Shown here in pieces: positions 6,977 to 14,333 of a stretch of DNA of 22,871 nucleotides. Made by a program: the position numbers and the translations under genes. Position 1 is the first letter of the stretch. The number at the start of each line of letters is the position of its first letter. This DNA comes from an uncultured Clostridia bacterium (lineage in GTDB: Bacteria > Bacillota > Clostridia > Oscillospirales > Acutalibacteraceae), in the NCBI GenBank assembly GCA_937896885.1, contig CALBNX010000033.1, forward strand, positions 1 to 22,871. The letters run 5' to 3'. The notes below the pieces were generated by a model. That model was not told where the DNA came from. It saw nothing but the letters and a program-made list of their open reading frames with translations, and ran no database searches.

Positions 6977-8044
6977 ATGGCAGATAAAGTTTTAATGAAA
7001 GGTAACGAAGCGATTGCCGAAGCAGCAATTATTGCAGGTTGTCGTCATTACTTCGGTTACCCAATTACACCACAAACAGAAATCGCTGCTTATATGGCAA
7101 AGAAAATGCCAAAAATCGGTGGCGTATTCCTTCAGGCAGAAAGTGAAATCGCAGCAATTAATATGGTATATGGTGTTGCAGCGGCAGGCCGTCGTGTTAT
7201 GACATCATCATCAAGCCCTGGAATTTCACTTAAGAGCGAAGGCCTTTCATATATGGCAGGTTCAGACTTGCCAGCACTCGTTGTAAATGTTCAACGTGGT
7301 GGCCCAGGTCTTGGCGGTATTCAACCAAGCCAGTCAGACTATTTCCAAGCAACTCGTGGCAGCGGTCATGGTGACTATCATATGATAGTTCTTGCTCCTG
7401 CTTCAGTTCAGGAAATGGCAGAGCTTACAGTTAAGGGCTTTGAACTTGCTGATACATACAGAATGACATCAATGATTCTCGCAGACGGTACAATGGGTCA
7501 GATGATGGAGCCTGTTTCTCTTGAATTTGATGTTAAACCTGCTCCAGAAAAACCTTGGGCAACAGTTGGTACAAAGCTTGAGAGAAAGCACAACATTGTT
7601 AACTCTTTGTCCCTTGTTCCAGAAGAACTTGAACAGCTTAATTTTGCTCGTTATGAAAAATATAACTATATTAAAGAAAATGAAGCAATGTATGAAGAAT
7701 ACCTTATGGACGATGCAGAATATGCAATCGCAGCATTCGGTATCGCTTCTCGTGTTGCAAAGAATGCTGTTAACGAAGCAAGAAAACAGGGCATCAAGGT
7801 TGGTATGATTAGACCAATCACTTTGTGGCCTTTCCCTGTTGCACCATTTAAGAAAGCAGCAGATAAAGTAAAAGCAATCATCTCTGTTGAACTCTCAATG
7901 GGTCAGATGATTGAAGATGTTAGATTGGCAACAGAATGCAAAGTACCAGTTACTCTTTGCAATCGTGTTGGTGGTATGATTGTTTCACCTGAACAGGTGT
8001 TAGAAGCAATTAAAGAAGTAGCAGAAAACGGAGGTGCAAAATAA
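6977..8044 (+). CDS. vorB: 2-oxoisovalerate:ferredoxin oxidoreductase alpha subunit (VorB/KorA type)
   Basis: A 355-residue subunit carrying the pyrimidine-binding half of the TPP site and the 2-oxoacid pocket. Visible family landmarks are GYPITPQTE (27-35), the SSSSPG segment near residue 80, QRGGPGLGG, and a C-terminal transketolase-like region with IRPITLWPFP. Overall it most resembles the VorB (3-methyl-2-oxobutanoate) branch rather than pyruvate or indolepyruvate enzymes; this is recognition by eye, not a tree. The enzyme reversibly interconverts a branched 2-oxoacid plus CoA with acyl-CoA, CO2 and reduced ferredoxin. ATG 6977 follows GAGGTGA, which overlaps the ferredoxin stop. The stop overlaps the next start in TAATG. 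Val T-box control and the co-transcribed acyl-CoA ligase suggest work in the reductive carboxylation direction (inference). Confidence 0.9.
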   Translation: MADKVLMKGNEAIAEAAIIAGCRHYFGYPITPQTEIAAYMAKKMPKIGGVFLQAESEIAAINMVYGVAAAGRRVMTSSSSPGISLKSEGLSYMAGSDLPALVVNVQRGGPGLGGIQPSQSDYFQATRGSGHGDYHMIVLAPASVQEMAELTVKGFELADTYRMTSMILADGTMGQMMEPVSLEFDVKPAPEKPWATVGTKLERKHNIVNSLSLVPEELEQLNFARYEKYNYIKENEAMYEEYLMDDAEYAIAAFGIASRVAKNAVNEARKQGIKVGMIRPITLWPFPVAPFKKAADKVKAIISVELSMGQMIEDVRLATECKVPVTLCNRVGGMIVSPEQVLEAIKEVAENGGAK

Positions 8045-8796
8045 TGGTTGTATTTGATAAACCACATTCATTAAATGAAATGTCAATGCACTATTGTCCA
8101 GGTTGCACACACGGTATTATTCACCGTCTTGTTGCAGAAGTTATGGACGAATTAGGTATTGAAGGCAGAACAATCGGTGTTGCACCTGTTGGTTGCTCTG
8201 TTATGGCTTATAACTATTTTAACTGTGATATGATTGAAGCAGCACACGGTCGTGCACCTGCAGTTGCAACTGGTGTTAAGCGTGCAGACCCTGAAAACCA
8301 CGTTGTTTTCACATATCAGGGTGACGGTGACTTGGCATCAATCGGTATGGCAGAAACTGTTCACGCAGCAGCAAGAAACGAAAACATTACAGTTATTTTC
8401 GTTAACAACGCAATTTATGGTATGACAGGTGGTCAGATGGCTCCAACATCATTGCCAGGTCAGGTTACACAGACTTCACCTTATGGCCGTGATGTTAACC
8501 ATTGTGGTTATCCAATCAAGGTTTGTGAAATGCTTTCACAGCTTGATGGTCCTGAATATCTTGAAAGAGTTACAGTAAACAGCGTTAAAGCTGTTCGTAA
8601 TGCTAAAAAGGCAATTAAAAAGGCATTCCAGAATCAGTTAGACGGAAAAGGCTTCTCATTGGTTGAAGTTGTTTCATCATGTCCAACAAACTGGGGCCTT
8701 ACACCACAACAGGCACTTAAATGGATTGACGAAAAAATGATTCCATATTATCCATTGGGTGTTTATAAAGACAGAAGTGCAGAGGAGGATAAATAA
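8044..8796 (+). CDS. korB: 2-oxoacid:ferredoxin oxidoreductase beta subunit (TPP-binding)
   Basis: A 250-residue TPP diphosphate-binding subunit. The motif CPGCTH is at 18-23, and the TPP/Mg motif starts with GDGD at 93-96 and ends with NN at 121-122, followed by YGMTGGQ. Length is typical for separate beta subunits; in some methanogens this and the gamma domain are fused as VorA. Start and stop both overlap neighbouring genes in TAATG, so translation is coupled to the alpha and gamma subunits. It forms the active site with the VorB-type subunit encoded just upstream. Confidence 0.92.
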   Translation: MVVFDKPHSLNEMSMHYCPGCTHGIIHRLVAEVMDELGIEGRTIGVAPVGCSVMAYNYFNCDMIEAAHGRAPAVATGVKRADPENHVVFTYQGDGDLASIGMAETVHAAARNENITVIFVNNAIYGMTGGQMAPTSLPGQVTQTSPYGRDVNHCGYPIKVCEMLSQLDGPEYLERVTVNSVKAVRNAKKAIKKAFQNQLDGKGFSLVEVVSSCPTNWGLTPQQALKWIDEKMIPYYPLGVYKDRSAEEDK

Positions 8797-9329
8797 TGAG
8801 TACAAAACAGATGTTACTTTCAGGTTTTGGTGGTCAGGGTATCCTCTTCGCAGGTAAATTCCTTGCATATAAAGGTCTTACAGACGGCAAACAGGTTAGC
8901 TGGTTGCCATCATACGGCCCTGAAATGCGTGGTGGTACAGCAAGCTGTAGCGTTATCATTAGTGACGAAGCAGTTGGCTCACCAATCATTTCAAATCCTG
9001 ATATTTTAGTTGCAATGAACTTGCCATCTCTTGATAAGTTCGAAAAGAGTGTAGTTTCAGGTGGTATTATTTTAGCAGACTCAACACTTATCGAAAGAAA
9101 AGTAGAGCGTGATGATGTTACTGTTTATTACATTCCTGCAACTCGTCTTGCAAGTGAAAATGGTTTCCCAACACTTGCAAATATGATTTTGATGGGCAAA
9201 CTTCTTGAAGTTTTAGGTGGTTTCAACGCAGAAGATGTTAAAGCAACACTTTCAAAGGTTATTTCTGCAAAACGTGCAGATATGCTTGAAACAAACCTTA
9301 AAGCATTACAGCTCGGCGCAGATTTTTAA
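8796..9329 (+). CDS. korC: 2-oxoacid:ferredoxin oxidoreductase gamma subunit
   Basis: A 177-residue gamma subunit with the glycine-rich opening SGFGGQG (residues 9-15) and the PSYGPEMRGGTASC segment that binds CoA in this superfamily. It completes the delta-alpha-beta-gamma set. ATG overlaps the upstream stop (TAATG) and has GAGGA a few bases before. The operon ends here without its own terminator: the next promoter begins 10 bases after the stop, so transcripts run into the Leu T-box. Confidence 0.92.
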   Translation: MSTKQMLLSGFGGQGILFAGKFLAYKGLTDGKQVSWLPSYGPEMRGGTASCSVIISDEAVGSPIISNPDILVAMNLPSLDKFEKSVVSGGIILADSTLIERKVERDDVTVYYIPATRLASENGFPTLANMILMGKLLEVLGGFNAEDVKATLSKVISAKRADMLETNLKALQLGADF

Positions 9330-9339
9330 TGAATTTTTC

Positions 9340-9368
9340 TTGACAAACAAGAAAACCTGTGCTAAACT
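9340..9368 (+). promoter_or_regulatory. Promoter of the Leu T-box unit
   Basis: TTGACA (9340-9345) and TAAACT (9363-9368) with a 17-base spacer, placed directly behind korC. Confidence 0.82.
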
Positions 9369-9390
9369 ATCAAACAATCTTTATATTTTT

Positions 9391-9668
9391 AAATGCGTTG
9401 AGGGAACTATTCTTTTTCCTACCCTTCATTTCAGAGAGCTGTCGTCTGGTGCAAGACAGTATGAAAAGAAAAAGAAGTCTCATTCCGTAGCATAACTGCT
9501 GAAGGTGTTAACTGTGTAGGTAGTTACGGCATGCCCCGTTACCACGGCAAAAGGCTTGTCAGAGCCTTACAGAGTTGACCGATTTATGCAAATAAACGGT
9601 AAACAGGGTGGTACCGCGAAAAGAATTTTCGTCCCTGAAACAGAAATTCACTGTTTCAGGGATTTTTT
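9391..9668 (+). promoter_or_regulatory. T-box riboswitch, specifier CUC (Leu)
   Basis: Stem I is closed by ATGC/GCAT, a K-turn and GGAA (9403-9406) with TTCC (9483-9486). Above the specifier loop, 9410-9418 pairs with 9468-9476 in nine base pairs. The loop strand GTCTCA places CTC (9479-9481) before A9482. CUC is leucine, the specifier also used by the Bacillus subtilis ilv-leu leader. The distal loop has CTGGTGCAAG and the core GGGTGGTACCGCG lies at 9606-9618. Outside the conserved elements it does not resemble the Ile and Val leaders, so it has a separate origin. Confidence 0.92.
9632..9668 (+). terminator. T-box terminator (Leu leader)
   Basis: A perfect 12-bp stem (9632-9643 with 9651-9662), a 7-base loop and six T. 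It also stops read-through from the vor operon. Confidence 0.93.
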
Positions 9669-9708
9669 ATTGTATTTTTTCAAAAAAATGAAAGGATGAA
9701 TACTCATT

Positions 9709-11088
9709 ATGAAAACAATCAGAATTGCTGATGCTACTCTCTGCAGAGAGCAAAACTCATTTTCGTTCAAAGAAAAAATTGAAATTGCTCGTCAGCTAGA
9801 GAAATTATGCGTTGATGTAATCGAAATTCCTGCAATTAGCGATGCGAGAACAGATATTCTATTTGTTAAAACTGTTTCATCATTTGTTAAAAAAGGTGTA
9901 TTGTCAGTTGCAGCAGGACTTACAAAAGAAAGCATTGAACAGGCAGCAGCAGCGCTAGCAAATGCTAATCATCCTTGCATTCGTATCGAATTGCCAGTTT
10001 CACCTGTGGGCATGGAATATACTTGCCACAAAAAGCCAGATAAAATGCTTATTTGGGTGGGCGAAGCAGTAAAAATGGCAAAAGAAAAATGTGATTGTGT
10101 TGAATTCTGTGCTCTTGATGCAACGAGAACAGAGCCTGAATTTCTTAAAAAGCTTGTTGAAATTGCAGTGAAAAATGGTGCAACATCAGTTTCAGTTTGT
10201 GACAGCGCAGCAGAAACAATGCCCGACGATTTTGCAGACTTTATCGCAGAAGTTGACTCTTGGGTGAATGTGCCAGTTGGTGTTGGTTGTGACAATAAAA
10301 ATGGTCTTGCAACTGCTCAGGCAATTCTTTCTGTGCGCAAGGGTGCAACTCTTGTTAAGACTGCAGTTGATGGTAGCCATGTTTCATTGGATACTTTTGC
10401 AACAATGGTTAAAAACTGCGGTGAAAAATATGGCGTTAAAACAAATCTCAAAACAACAGAACTTTTGAGAATTGCAAAGCAAATCCGTTGGATTAGCGAC
10501 ACAGCAGATACAGAGCGTGCTGCAGTAACAGTTACAAGTGCCGTAACTGAAACAATTTGTCTTGACGAAAAAGACAGTCAGGCAGATGTTATCGCAGCAG
10601 CATCAAATCTTGGCTATGATTTGTCAGATGATGACCAGAACAAAGTTTATGAAGAATTTTTGCGTGTTGCAGCAAAGAAAAAGGTTGGTCTTAAAGAGCT
10701 TGAAGCAATTGTAGCGAGTGCTGCATTGCAGGTTCCGTCAACATATAAATTGATTAGTTATGTTATCAACAATGGTAACATTATCTCTGCAAGTGCACAG
10801 ATTACACTCGAAAAAGACGGCAAAACAATTCAAGATGTTTGCATCGGTGCAGGTCCTATTGATGCCGCATTCCTTGCAATCGACAGAATTATCGGTCATC
10901 ACTATGAACTTGACGATTTCCAGATTCAGTCAGTTACAGAGGGAAAAGAAGCAATGGGCTCGGCTCTCGTTAAACTTCGTTCAGGTGGCAAACTTTATTC
11001 AGGTAACGGTATTTCAACCGATATTATGGGTGCAAGTATCCGTGCGTACCTTAACGCAGTTAATAAAATTGTCTATGAGGAGGCATAA
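9709..11088 (+). CDS. 2-isopropylmalate synthase-like protein lacking the metal-binding motifs
   Basis: A 459-residue protein with a DRE-TIM/HMGL-like barrel (about 1-260), a linker, and a LeuA allosteric/dimer domain (about 340-455; GAGPIDAAF, STDIMGAS, AYLNAVNK). The fold matches LeuA, with KEKIEIARQLEKL early and DATRTEP mid-barrel, but key positions are changed. The TLRDGEQ motif that holds the catalytic Arg and metal Asp reads TLCREQ with a deletion. The HxH metal pair is replaced by GCD in VGVGCDNKNGLA. The GERAGN loop is missing. It is therefore unlikely to catalyse the normal aldol condensation. A leucine-sensing or scaffolding role is possible because the regulatory domain is well kept. 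ATG 9709 has AAAGG about 13 bases upstream, a long spacing. It is first in the Leu T-box operon, 3 bases from the next gene. Confidence 0.85.
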   Translation: MKTIRIADATLCREQNSFSFKEKIEIARQLEKLCVDVIEIPAISDARTDILFVKTVSSFVKKGVLSVAAGLTKESIEQAAAALANANHPCIRIELPVSPVGMEYTCHKKPDKMLIWVGEAVKMAKEKCDCVEFCALDATRTEPEFLKKLVEIAVKNGATSVSVCDSAAETMPDDFADFIAEVDSWVNVPVGVGCDNKNGLATAQAILSVRKGATLVKTAVDGSHVSLDTFATMVKNCGEKYGVKTNLKTTELLRIAKQIRWISDTADTERAAVTVTSAVTETICLDEKDSQADVIAAASNLGYDLSDDDQNKVYEEFLRVAAKKKVGLKELEAIVASAALQVPSTYKLISYVINNGNIISASAQITLEKDGKTIQDVCIGAGPIDAAFLAIDRIIGHHYELDDFQIQSVTEGKEAMGSALVKLRSGGKLYSGNGISTDIMGASIRAYLNAVNKIVYEEA

Positions 11089-11091
11089 AAA

Positions 11092-13590
11092 ATGAATCTC
11101 TCCTTTTCAACAAAAGGGTGGCATAATAGTACCTTTGAAGATTTTTGTGAAGTAGCAGAATATCTTCATTTTGAGGGTATTGAACTCCATAACATTTATA
11201 ATCGTCTCTTCACAGCAAAAGACGGTGCTTTTCACGATTATACAGCGGCGGCAACACTTCGTCGTTTATATAATAAAAATTTGAAGATTTCTTGTCTTGA
11301 CACAATCAGCGAATTAGCAGATAAAGATAGCAATATCGAAGAAGAGTTGACAAGATGCCTTGAAATCGCAGAAAATTTGCATATTCCATATATCCGTCTT
11401 CGCGCAAAGGCTTCTGAAGATAGTGAAAGTGCATTGAAGCAGACAGAAGAATTTCTTCGTAAAGTTCTTCCACAAGCAGAAGAAAAGGGCGTTACACTTT
11501 TGCTTGAAACATCAGGACTTTTTGCAAGCACATCAGTGCTTCGTGATATGCTTGATGGCTTTGCTTGTGACAATTTAGGCGCTTTGTGGAATCTTTCAGC
11601 AGCATATTTTGAATGTGGTGAATCAGCAGAAGATGTTATTAAAAATCTTGGTGCTTATGTCCGTCATGTTCATTTCTGTGATGCACAAAAAACTGAAAAC
11701 GGCATTGAATATTGTCTTGCAGGTGAGGGTGAATTGCCAATCGCTGAAATGATGCTCAGCCTTCGTTCAGTAAACTATGATGGCTTCATTTCTCTCGTTT
11801 GGGACCCTGCTTGGTGCGAAGAACTTGACGATATGGAGATTATCTTCTCTCAATATGTCAACTTTATGCGTCAGTTCAATGACCCATCAAGAAATGAGAA
11901 AACTCTTTATTATAACCGTGCTCATACAGGTAAATTTGTCTGGAAAAAAGACCTTTTGATTGAAAACACATTTTCAGATGTGCTTGACAGAATGGTTGAA
12001 GAATTCCCTGACCAATATGCCTTTAAATACACAACACTTGACTACACTCGCACATATAGTGAATTCAGAGATGACGTTGACACCTTTGCCCGTTCACTCG
12101 TAGCAATGGGAGTCAAAGCAGGTCATCATGTTGCCGTTTGGGCATCAAATGTGCCACAATGGTATATTGCTTTTTGGGCAACAGTAAAAATCGGTGCGGT
12201 TTTGGTTACAGTTAATACTGCTTATAAAATTGCAGAAATCGAATATTTGCTTCGCCAGTCAGATACTCACACATTGATTTTGACTGAGGGTGCAAAAGAT
12301 ACACATTATGGCGAAATTATTGCAAAGCTTTGCCCTGAATTAGATGCAATGCAGTCAGGGGATACCTTGCATTCTCGTCGTTTGCCATTCCTTAGAAATG
12401 TTATTACAGTTGGTTTCAAACAAAAGGGTTGTATGACTTGGGATGACGCGATTGCTCGTGCATCACAAGTGCCTGTTGAAACAGTTTATAGAATGGCTGC
12501 TGCAGTTAATAAAGACGATGTTTGCAATATGCAATATACATCAGGTACAACAGGTTTCCCGAAAGGTGTTATGCTCACACATTACAATGTTGTAAATAAT
12601 GGTAAATATATCGGTGACCATATGGATTTGTCAACTGCTGATAGAATGATGATTCAGGTGCCAATGTTCCATTGCTTTGGTATGGTGCTTTCAATGACAG
12701 CGGCAATGACTCACGGTGCAACTATGTATCCGTTGCCATATTTCTCACCAAAACCAGCTCTCGCTTGTGTTCATAATGAGCATATTACAACCTTTAATGG
12801 TGTTCCGACAATGTTTATTGCTATGATGCAGCACGAAGACTTCAAGAAAACTGATTTCTCATATATGAGAACAGGTATTATGGCGGGTGCTAACTGTCCT
12901 GCAGACCTTATGAAAAAAGCAACTGAAGTGATGAATATGAAAGAAATCGTTTCAGTTTATGGTCAGACAGAAGCAGCCCCCGGTTGCACAATGAGTAGTT
13001 ATTACGACTCTCTTGAAGTCAGAACAGAAACTGTTGGTAGTGCATTCGCAAATGTTGAATGTAAGATTATCGACCCTGAAACAGGTGAAGATTGTCCTGA
13101 TGGTGTCAACGGCGAGTTTGTAGCAAGGGGCTACAACATTATGAAGGGCTATTACAAAATGCCAAAGGCAACTGCTGAGGCTATTGATAAAGACGGCTGG
13201 CTTCATACAGGTGACTTGGCTTGCAGAACACCTGAGGGCAACTATAACATCACAGGTCGTCTTAAGGATATGATTATCCGTGGTGGTGAAAATATCTATC
13301 CAAAAGAAATCGAAGAGTTTATTTACACTCATCCAAAGGTTAGTGATGTTCAGGTTATCGGTGTACCTGATGAACAATATGGCGAAGAGATTATGGCTTG
13401 TATCATCTTAAAAGATGGCGAAGAAATGACAGCAGACGAGATGAAAGCATATATTAACGCTAATATGGCAAGACACAAAGTTCCACGCTATGTTGACTTT
13501 GTAAAGGCATTCCCGATGAATGCGGCGGGCAAAATTCTCAAATATAAAATGCGAGAAGAAGCAAGTGAAAGATTGGGACTTAAAAAGTAA
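11092..13590 (+). CDS. TIM-barrel isomerase-like/AMP-forming acyl-CoA ligase fusion (Leu T-box)
   Basis: An 832-residue fusion. Residues 1-262 resemble the xylose isomerase/AP-endonuclease-2 TIM barrel, with candidate metal ligands E139 (LLLET), H192 and H194 (RHVHFCD), and E212 in GEGELP. Residues about 290-832 are an ANL acyl-CoA ligase of the fatty-acyl/FadD type: TSGTTGFPKG (483-492), YGQTE, WLHTGD, GRLKDMIIRGGENIYP and the lysine in AAGKILKYK. The ligase part belongs to a different subfamily from the two XRE-cupin ligases. GAGGAGG at 11077-11083, 8 bases from ATG, overlaps the end of the upstream gene. Under a Leu T-box the most likely substrate is isovalerate, but this rests on context only. 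The barrel's substrate is unknown; it may be a regulatory or binding domain. Confidence 0.88.
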   Translation: MNLSFSTKGWHNSTFEDFCEVAEYLHFEGIELHNIYNRLFTAKDGAFHDYTAAATLRRLYNKNLKISCLDTISELADKDSNIEEELTRCLEIAENLHIPYIRLRAKASEDSESALKQTEEFLRKVLPQAEEKGVTLLLETSGLFASTSVLRDMLDGFACDNLGALWNLSAAYFECGESAEDVIKNLGAYVRHVHFCDAQKTENGIEYCLAGEGELPIAEMMLSLRSVNYDGFISLVWDPAWCEELDDMEIIFSQYVNFMRQFNDPSRNEKTLYYNRAHTGKFVWKKDLLIENTFSDVLDRMVEEFPDQYAFKYTTLDYTRTYSEFRDDVDTFARSLVAMGVKAGHHVAVWASNVPQWYIAFWATVKIGAVLVTVNTAYKIAEIEYLLRQSDTHTLILTEGAKDTHYGEIIAKLCPELDAMQSGDTLHSRRLPFLRNVITVGFKQKGCMTWDDAIARASQVPVETVYRMAAAVNKDDVCNMQYTSGTTGFPKGVMLTHYNVVNNGKYIGDHMDLSTADRMMIQVPMFHCFGMVLSMTAAMTHGATMYPLPYFSPKPALACVHNEHITTFNGVPTMFIAMMQHEDFKKTDFSYMRTGIMAGANCPADLMKKATEVMNMKEIVSVYGQTEAAPGCTMSSYYDSLEVRTETVGSAFANVECKIIDPETGEDCPDGVNGEFVARGYNIMKGYYKMPKATAEAIDKDGWLHTGDLACRTPEGNYNITGRLKDMIIRGGENIYPKEIEEFIYTHPKVSDVQVIGVPDEQYGEEIMACIILKDGEEMTADEMKAYINANMARHKVPRYVDFVKAFPMNAAGKILKYKMREEASERLGLKK

Positions 13591-13593
13591 AAG

Positions 13594-13627
13594 AAAAAAC
13601 AGCGTGTGATTTTACACGCTGTTTTTT
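13594..13627 (+). terminator. Terminator after the Leu T-box operon
   Basis: A 14-bp stem, AAAAAACAGCGTGT with ACACGCTGTTTTTT, with a 6-base loop; the 3' arm supplies the T-run. The A- and T-runs could allow weak bidirectional use. Confidence 0.9.
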
Positions 13628-13644
13628 AACAAAAGGTGATTTAT

Positions 13645-14046
13645 ATGACAGACCTTGAAAAAGCTAGAGAATTTTTCAGTGGGGATAAATATGCTACTGA
13701 AAGTACAGGTATTGTGATTGATGAAGTAAAAGAAAAATATGCAAAGTGTAGTTTGAAACTTAATGCTTCTCACAAAAATGCCGTTGGCAATGTAATGGGT
13801 GGTGTGATGTTTACGCTTGCAGATTTTGTCTTTGCAGTGGCAACAAATTTCAATCAAGAAGATATTACAGTTACAACAGTTAGTCAGATTTGCTATCTTG
13901 GTATGGCAAAAGGTGATACTCTTTATGGTGAAAGCAAACTTATTAAAGATGGCCGTACAACCTGTTTTTATGAGATTGTAATTAGTGATAATTTGGGTAA
14001 TAATGTTGCAATAGTAACAATGACGGGTGCTCATTTGAAAAAATAA
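13645..14046 (+). CDS. PaaI-type hotdog-fold acyl-CoA thioesterase
   Basis: A 133-residue single hotdog domain. The family helix reads NAVGNVMGGVMFTLADFVFAVA: the Asn, the GG and the acidic residue of LAD are kept, but the His of the classical HGG motif is Met, a change I recall as common in gut clostridial members. It probably hydrolyses an acyl- or aryl-CoA ester. ATG 13645 is preceded by AAAGGTG at 13632-13638, 6 bases away; GTG 13636 in frame is less likely. The gene starts only 17 bases after the operon terminator and I see no promoter in between, so it is probably expressed by read-through. It could recycle CoA from excess branched acyl-CoA, though this is speculative. Confidence 0.88.
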   Translation: MTDLEKAREFFSGDKYATESTGIVIDEVKEKYAKCSLKLNASHKNAVGNVMGGVMFTLADFVFAVATNFNQEDITVTTVSQICYLGMAKGDTLYGESKLIKDGRTTCFYEIVISDNLGNNVAIVTMTGAHLKK

Positions 14047-14053
14047 TTTTATG

Positions 14054-14087
14054 CAGTGTGTTAGAGTTGCTGACACACTGTTTTTTT
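14054..14087 (+). terminator. Terminator after the thioesterase gene
   Basis: CAGTGTGT (14054-14061) pairs with ACACACTG (14073-14080) across an 11-base loop, followed by seven T. Confidence 0.88.
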
Positions 14088-14144
14088 GTGCAAATACACA
14101 AAATATATGTGACGAATAGGGTGAAAATCTGTCTTGTGCGAAAC

Positions 14145-14173
14145 TTGACTTTTAAGGGTGTGCAAGTTATAAT
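14145..14173 (+). promoter_or_regulatory. Promoter of the pfl-fhs operon
   Basis: TTGACT (14145-14150) and TATAAT (14168-14173), 17-base spacer. Transcription would start just before the riboswitch aptamer. The 57 bases between the preceding terminator and this promoter show nothing further. Confidence 0.85.
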
Positions 14174-14185
14174 ATAACTGTAATT

Positions 14186-14300
14186 TTACATGACTGACGG
14201 ATTTCGTGGGTTACCACGGGGGAATGTGAAATATCTTATAATAGCCGACCGTCTGGGCAATTCAATTTTTAAAAAGTTGGATTGTCCAGTTTTGTTTTTT
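14186..14300 (+). promoter_or_regulatory. ZTP riboswitch (pfl motif)
   Basis: The aptamer shows P1 ACAT (14188-14191) with ATGT (14224-14227), an internal loop GACTGACGGA facing GGGA, P2 CGTGG with CCACG, a variable linker, and the conserved 3' hairpin region CCGACCGTCTGGGCA (14246-14260). This is the pfl motif, known to bind ZTP/ZMP, which accumulate when 10-formyl-tetrahydrofolate is short. Location upstream of pflB-pflA-fhs is the classic context, since these genes supply formate and formyl-THF. The 3' aptamer strand is shared with the terminator, giving a clear ligand-on mechanism. Confidence 0.9.
14253..14300 (+). terminator. Riboswitch-controlled terminator
   Basis: A 13-bp stem (14253-14265 with 14277-14289) followed by a T-rich tail, TTTTGTTTTTT. 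Its 5' arm starts with CTGGGCA, part of the ZTP aptamer pseudoknot/P3, so ligand binding should prevent termination. Confidence 0.9.
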
Positions 14301-14333
14301 ATGGACTTTCAACAGAAAGAGAGGACTTTAATA

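Noticed and set aside
3440..9329. Branched-chain amino acid degradation operon
   Set aside because: Possible enzymatically, but T-box leaders induce when the amino acid is scarce and an AMP-forming ligase would be unnecessary for oxidative acyl-CoA formation.
1163..13590. Nonribosomal peptide synthetase or antibiotic cluster suggested by three AMP-binding proteins
   Set aside because: No condensation, carrier or thioesterase (type I) domains are fused or nearby, and the adenylation domains have acyl-CoA ligase features.
14190..14333. N-terminal extension of pflB starting at ATG 14190
   Set aside because: This start lies in the ZTP aptamer and the reading crosses the terminator. ATG 14334 has a ribosome binding site and gives the usual protein length.
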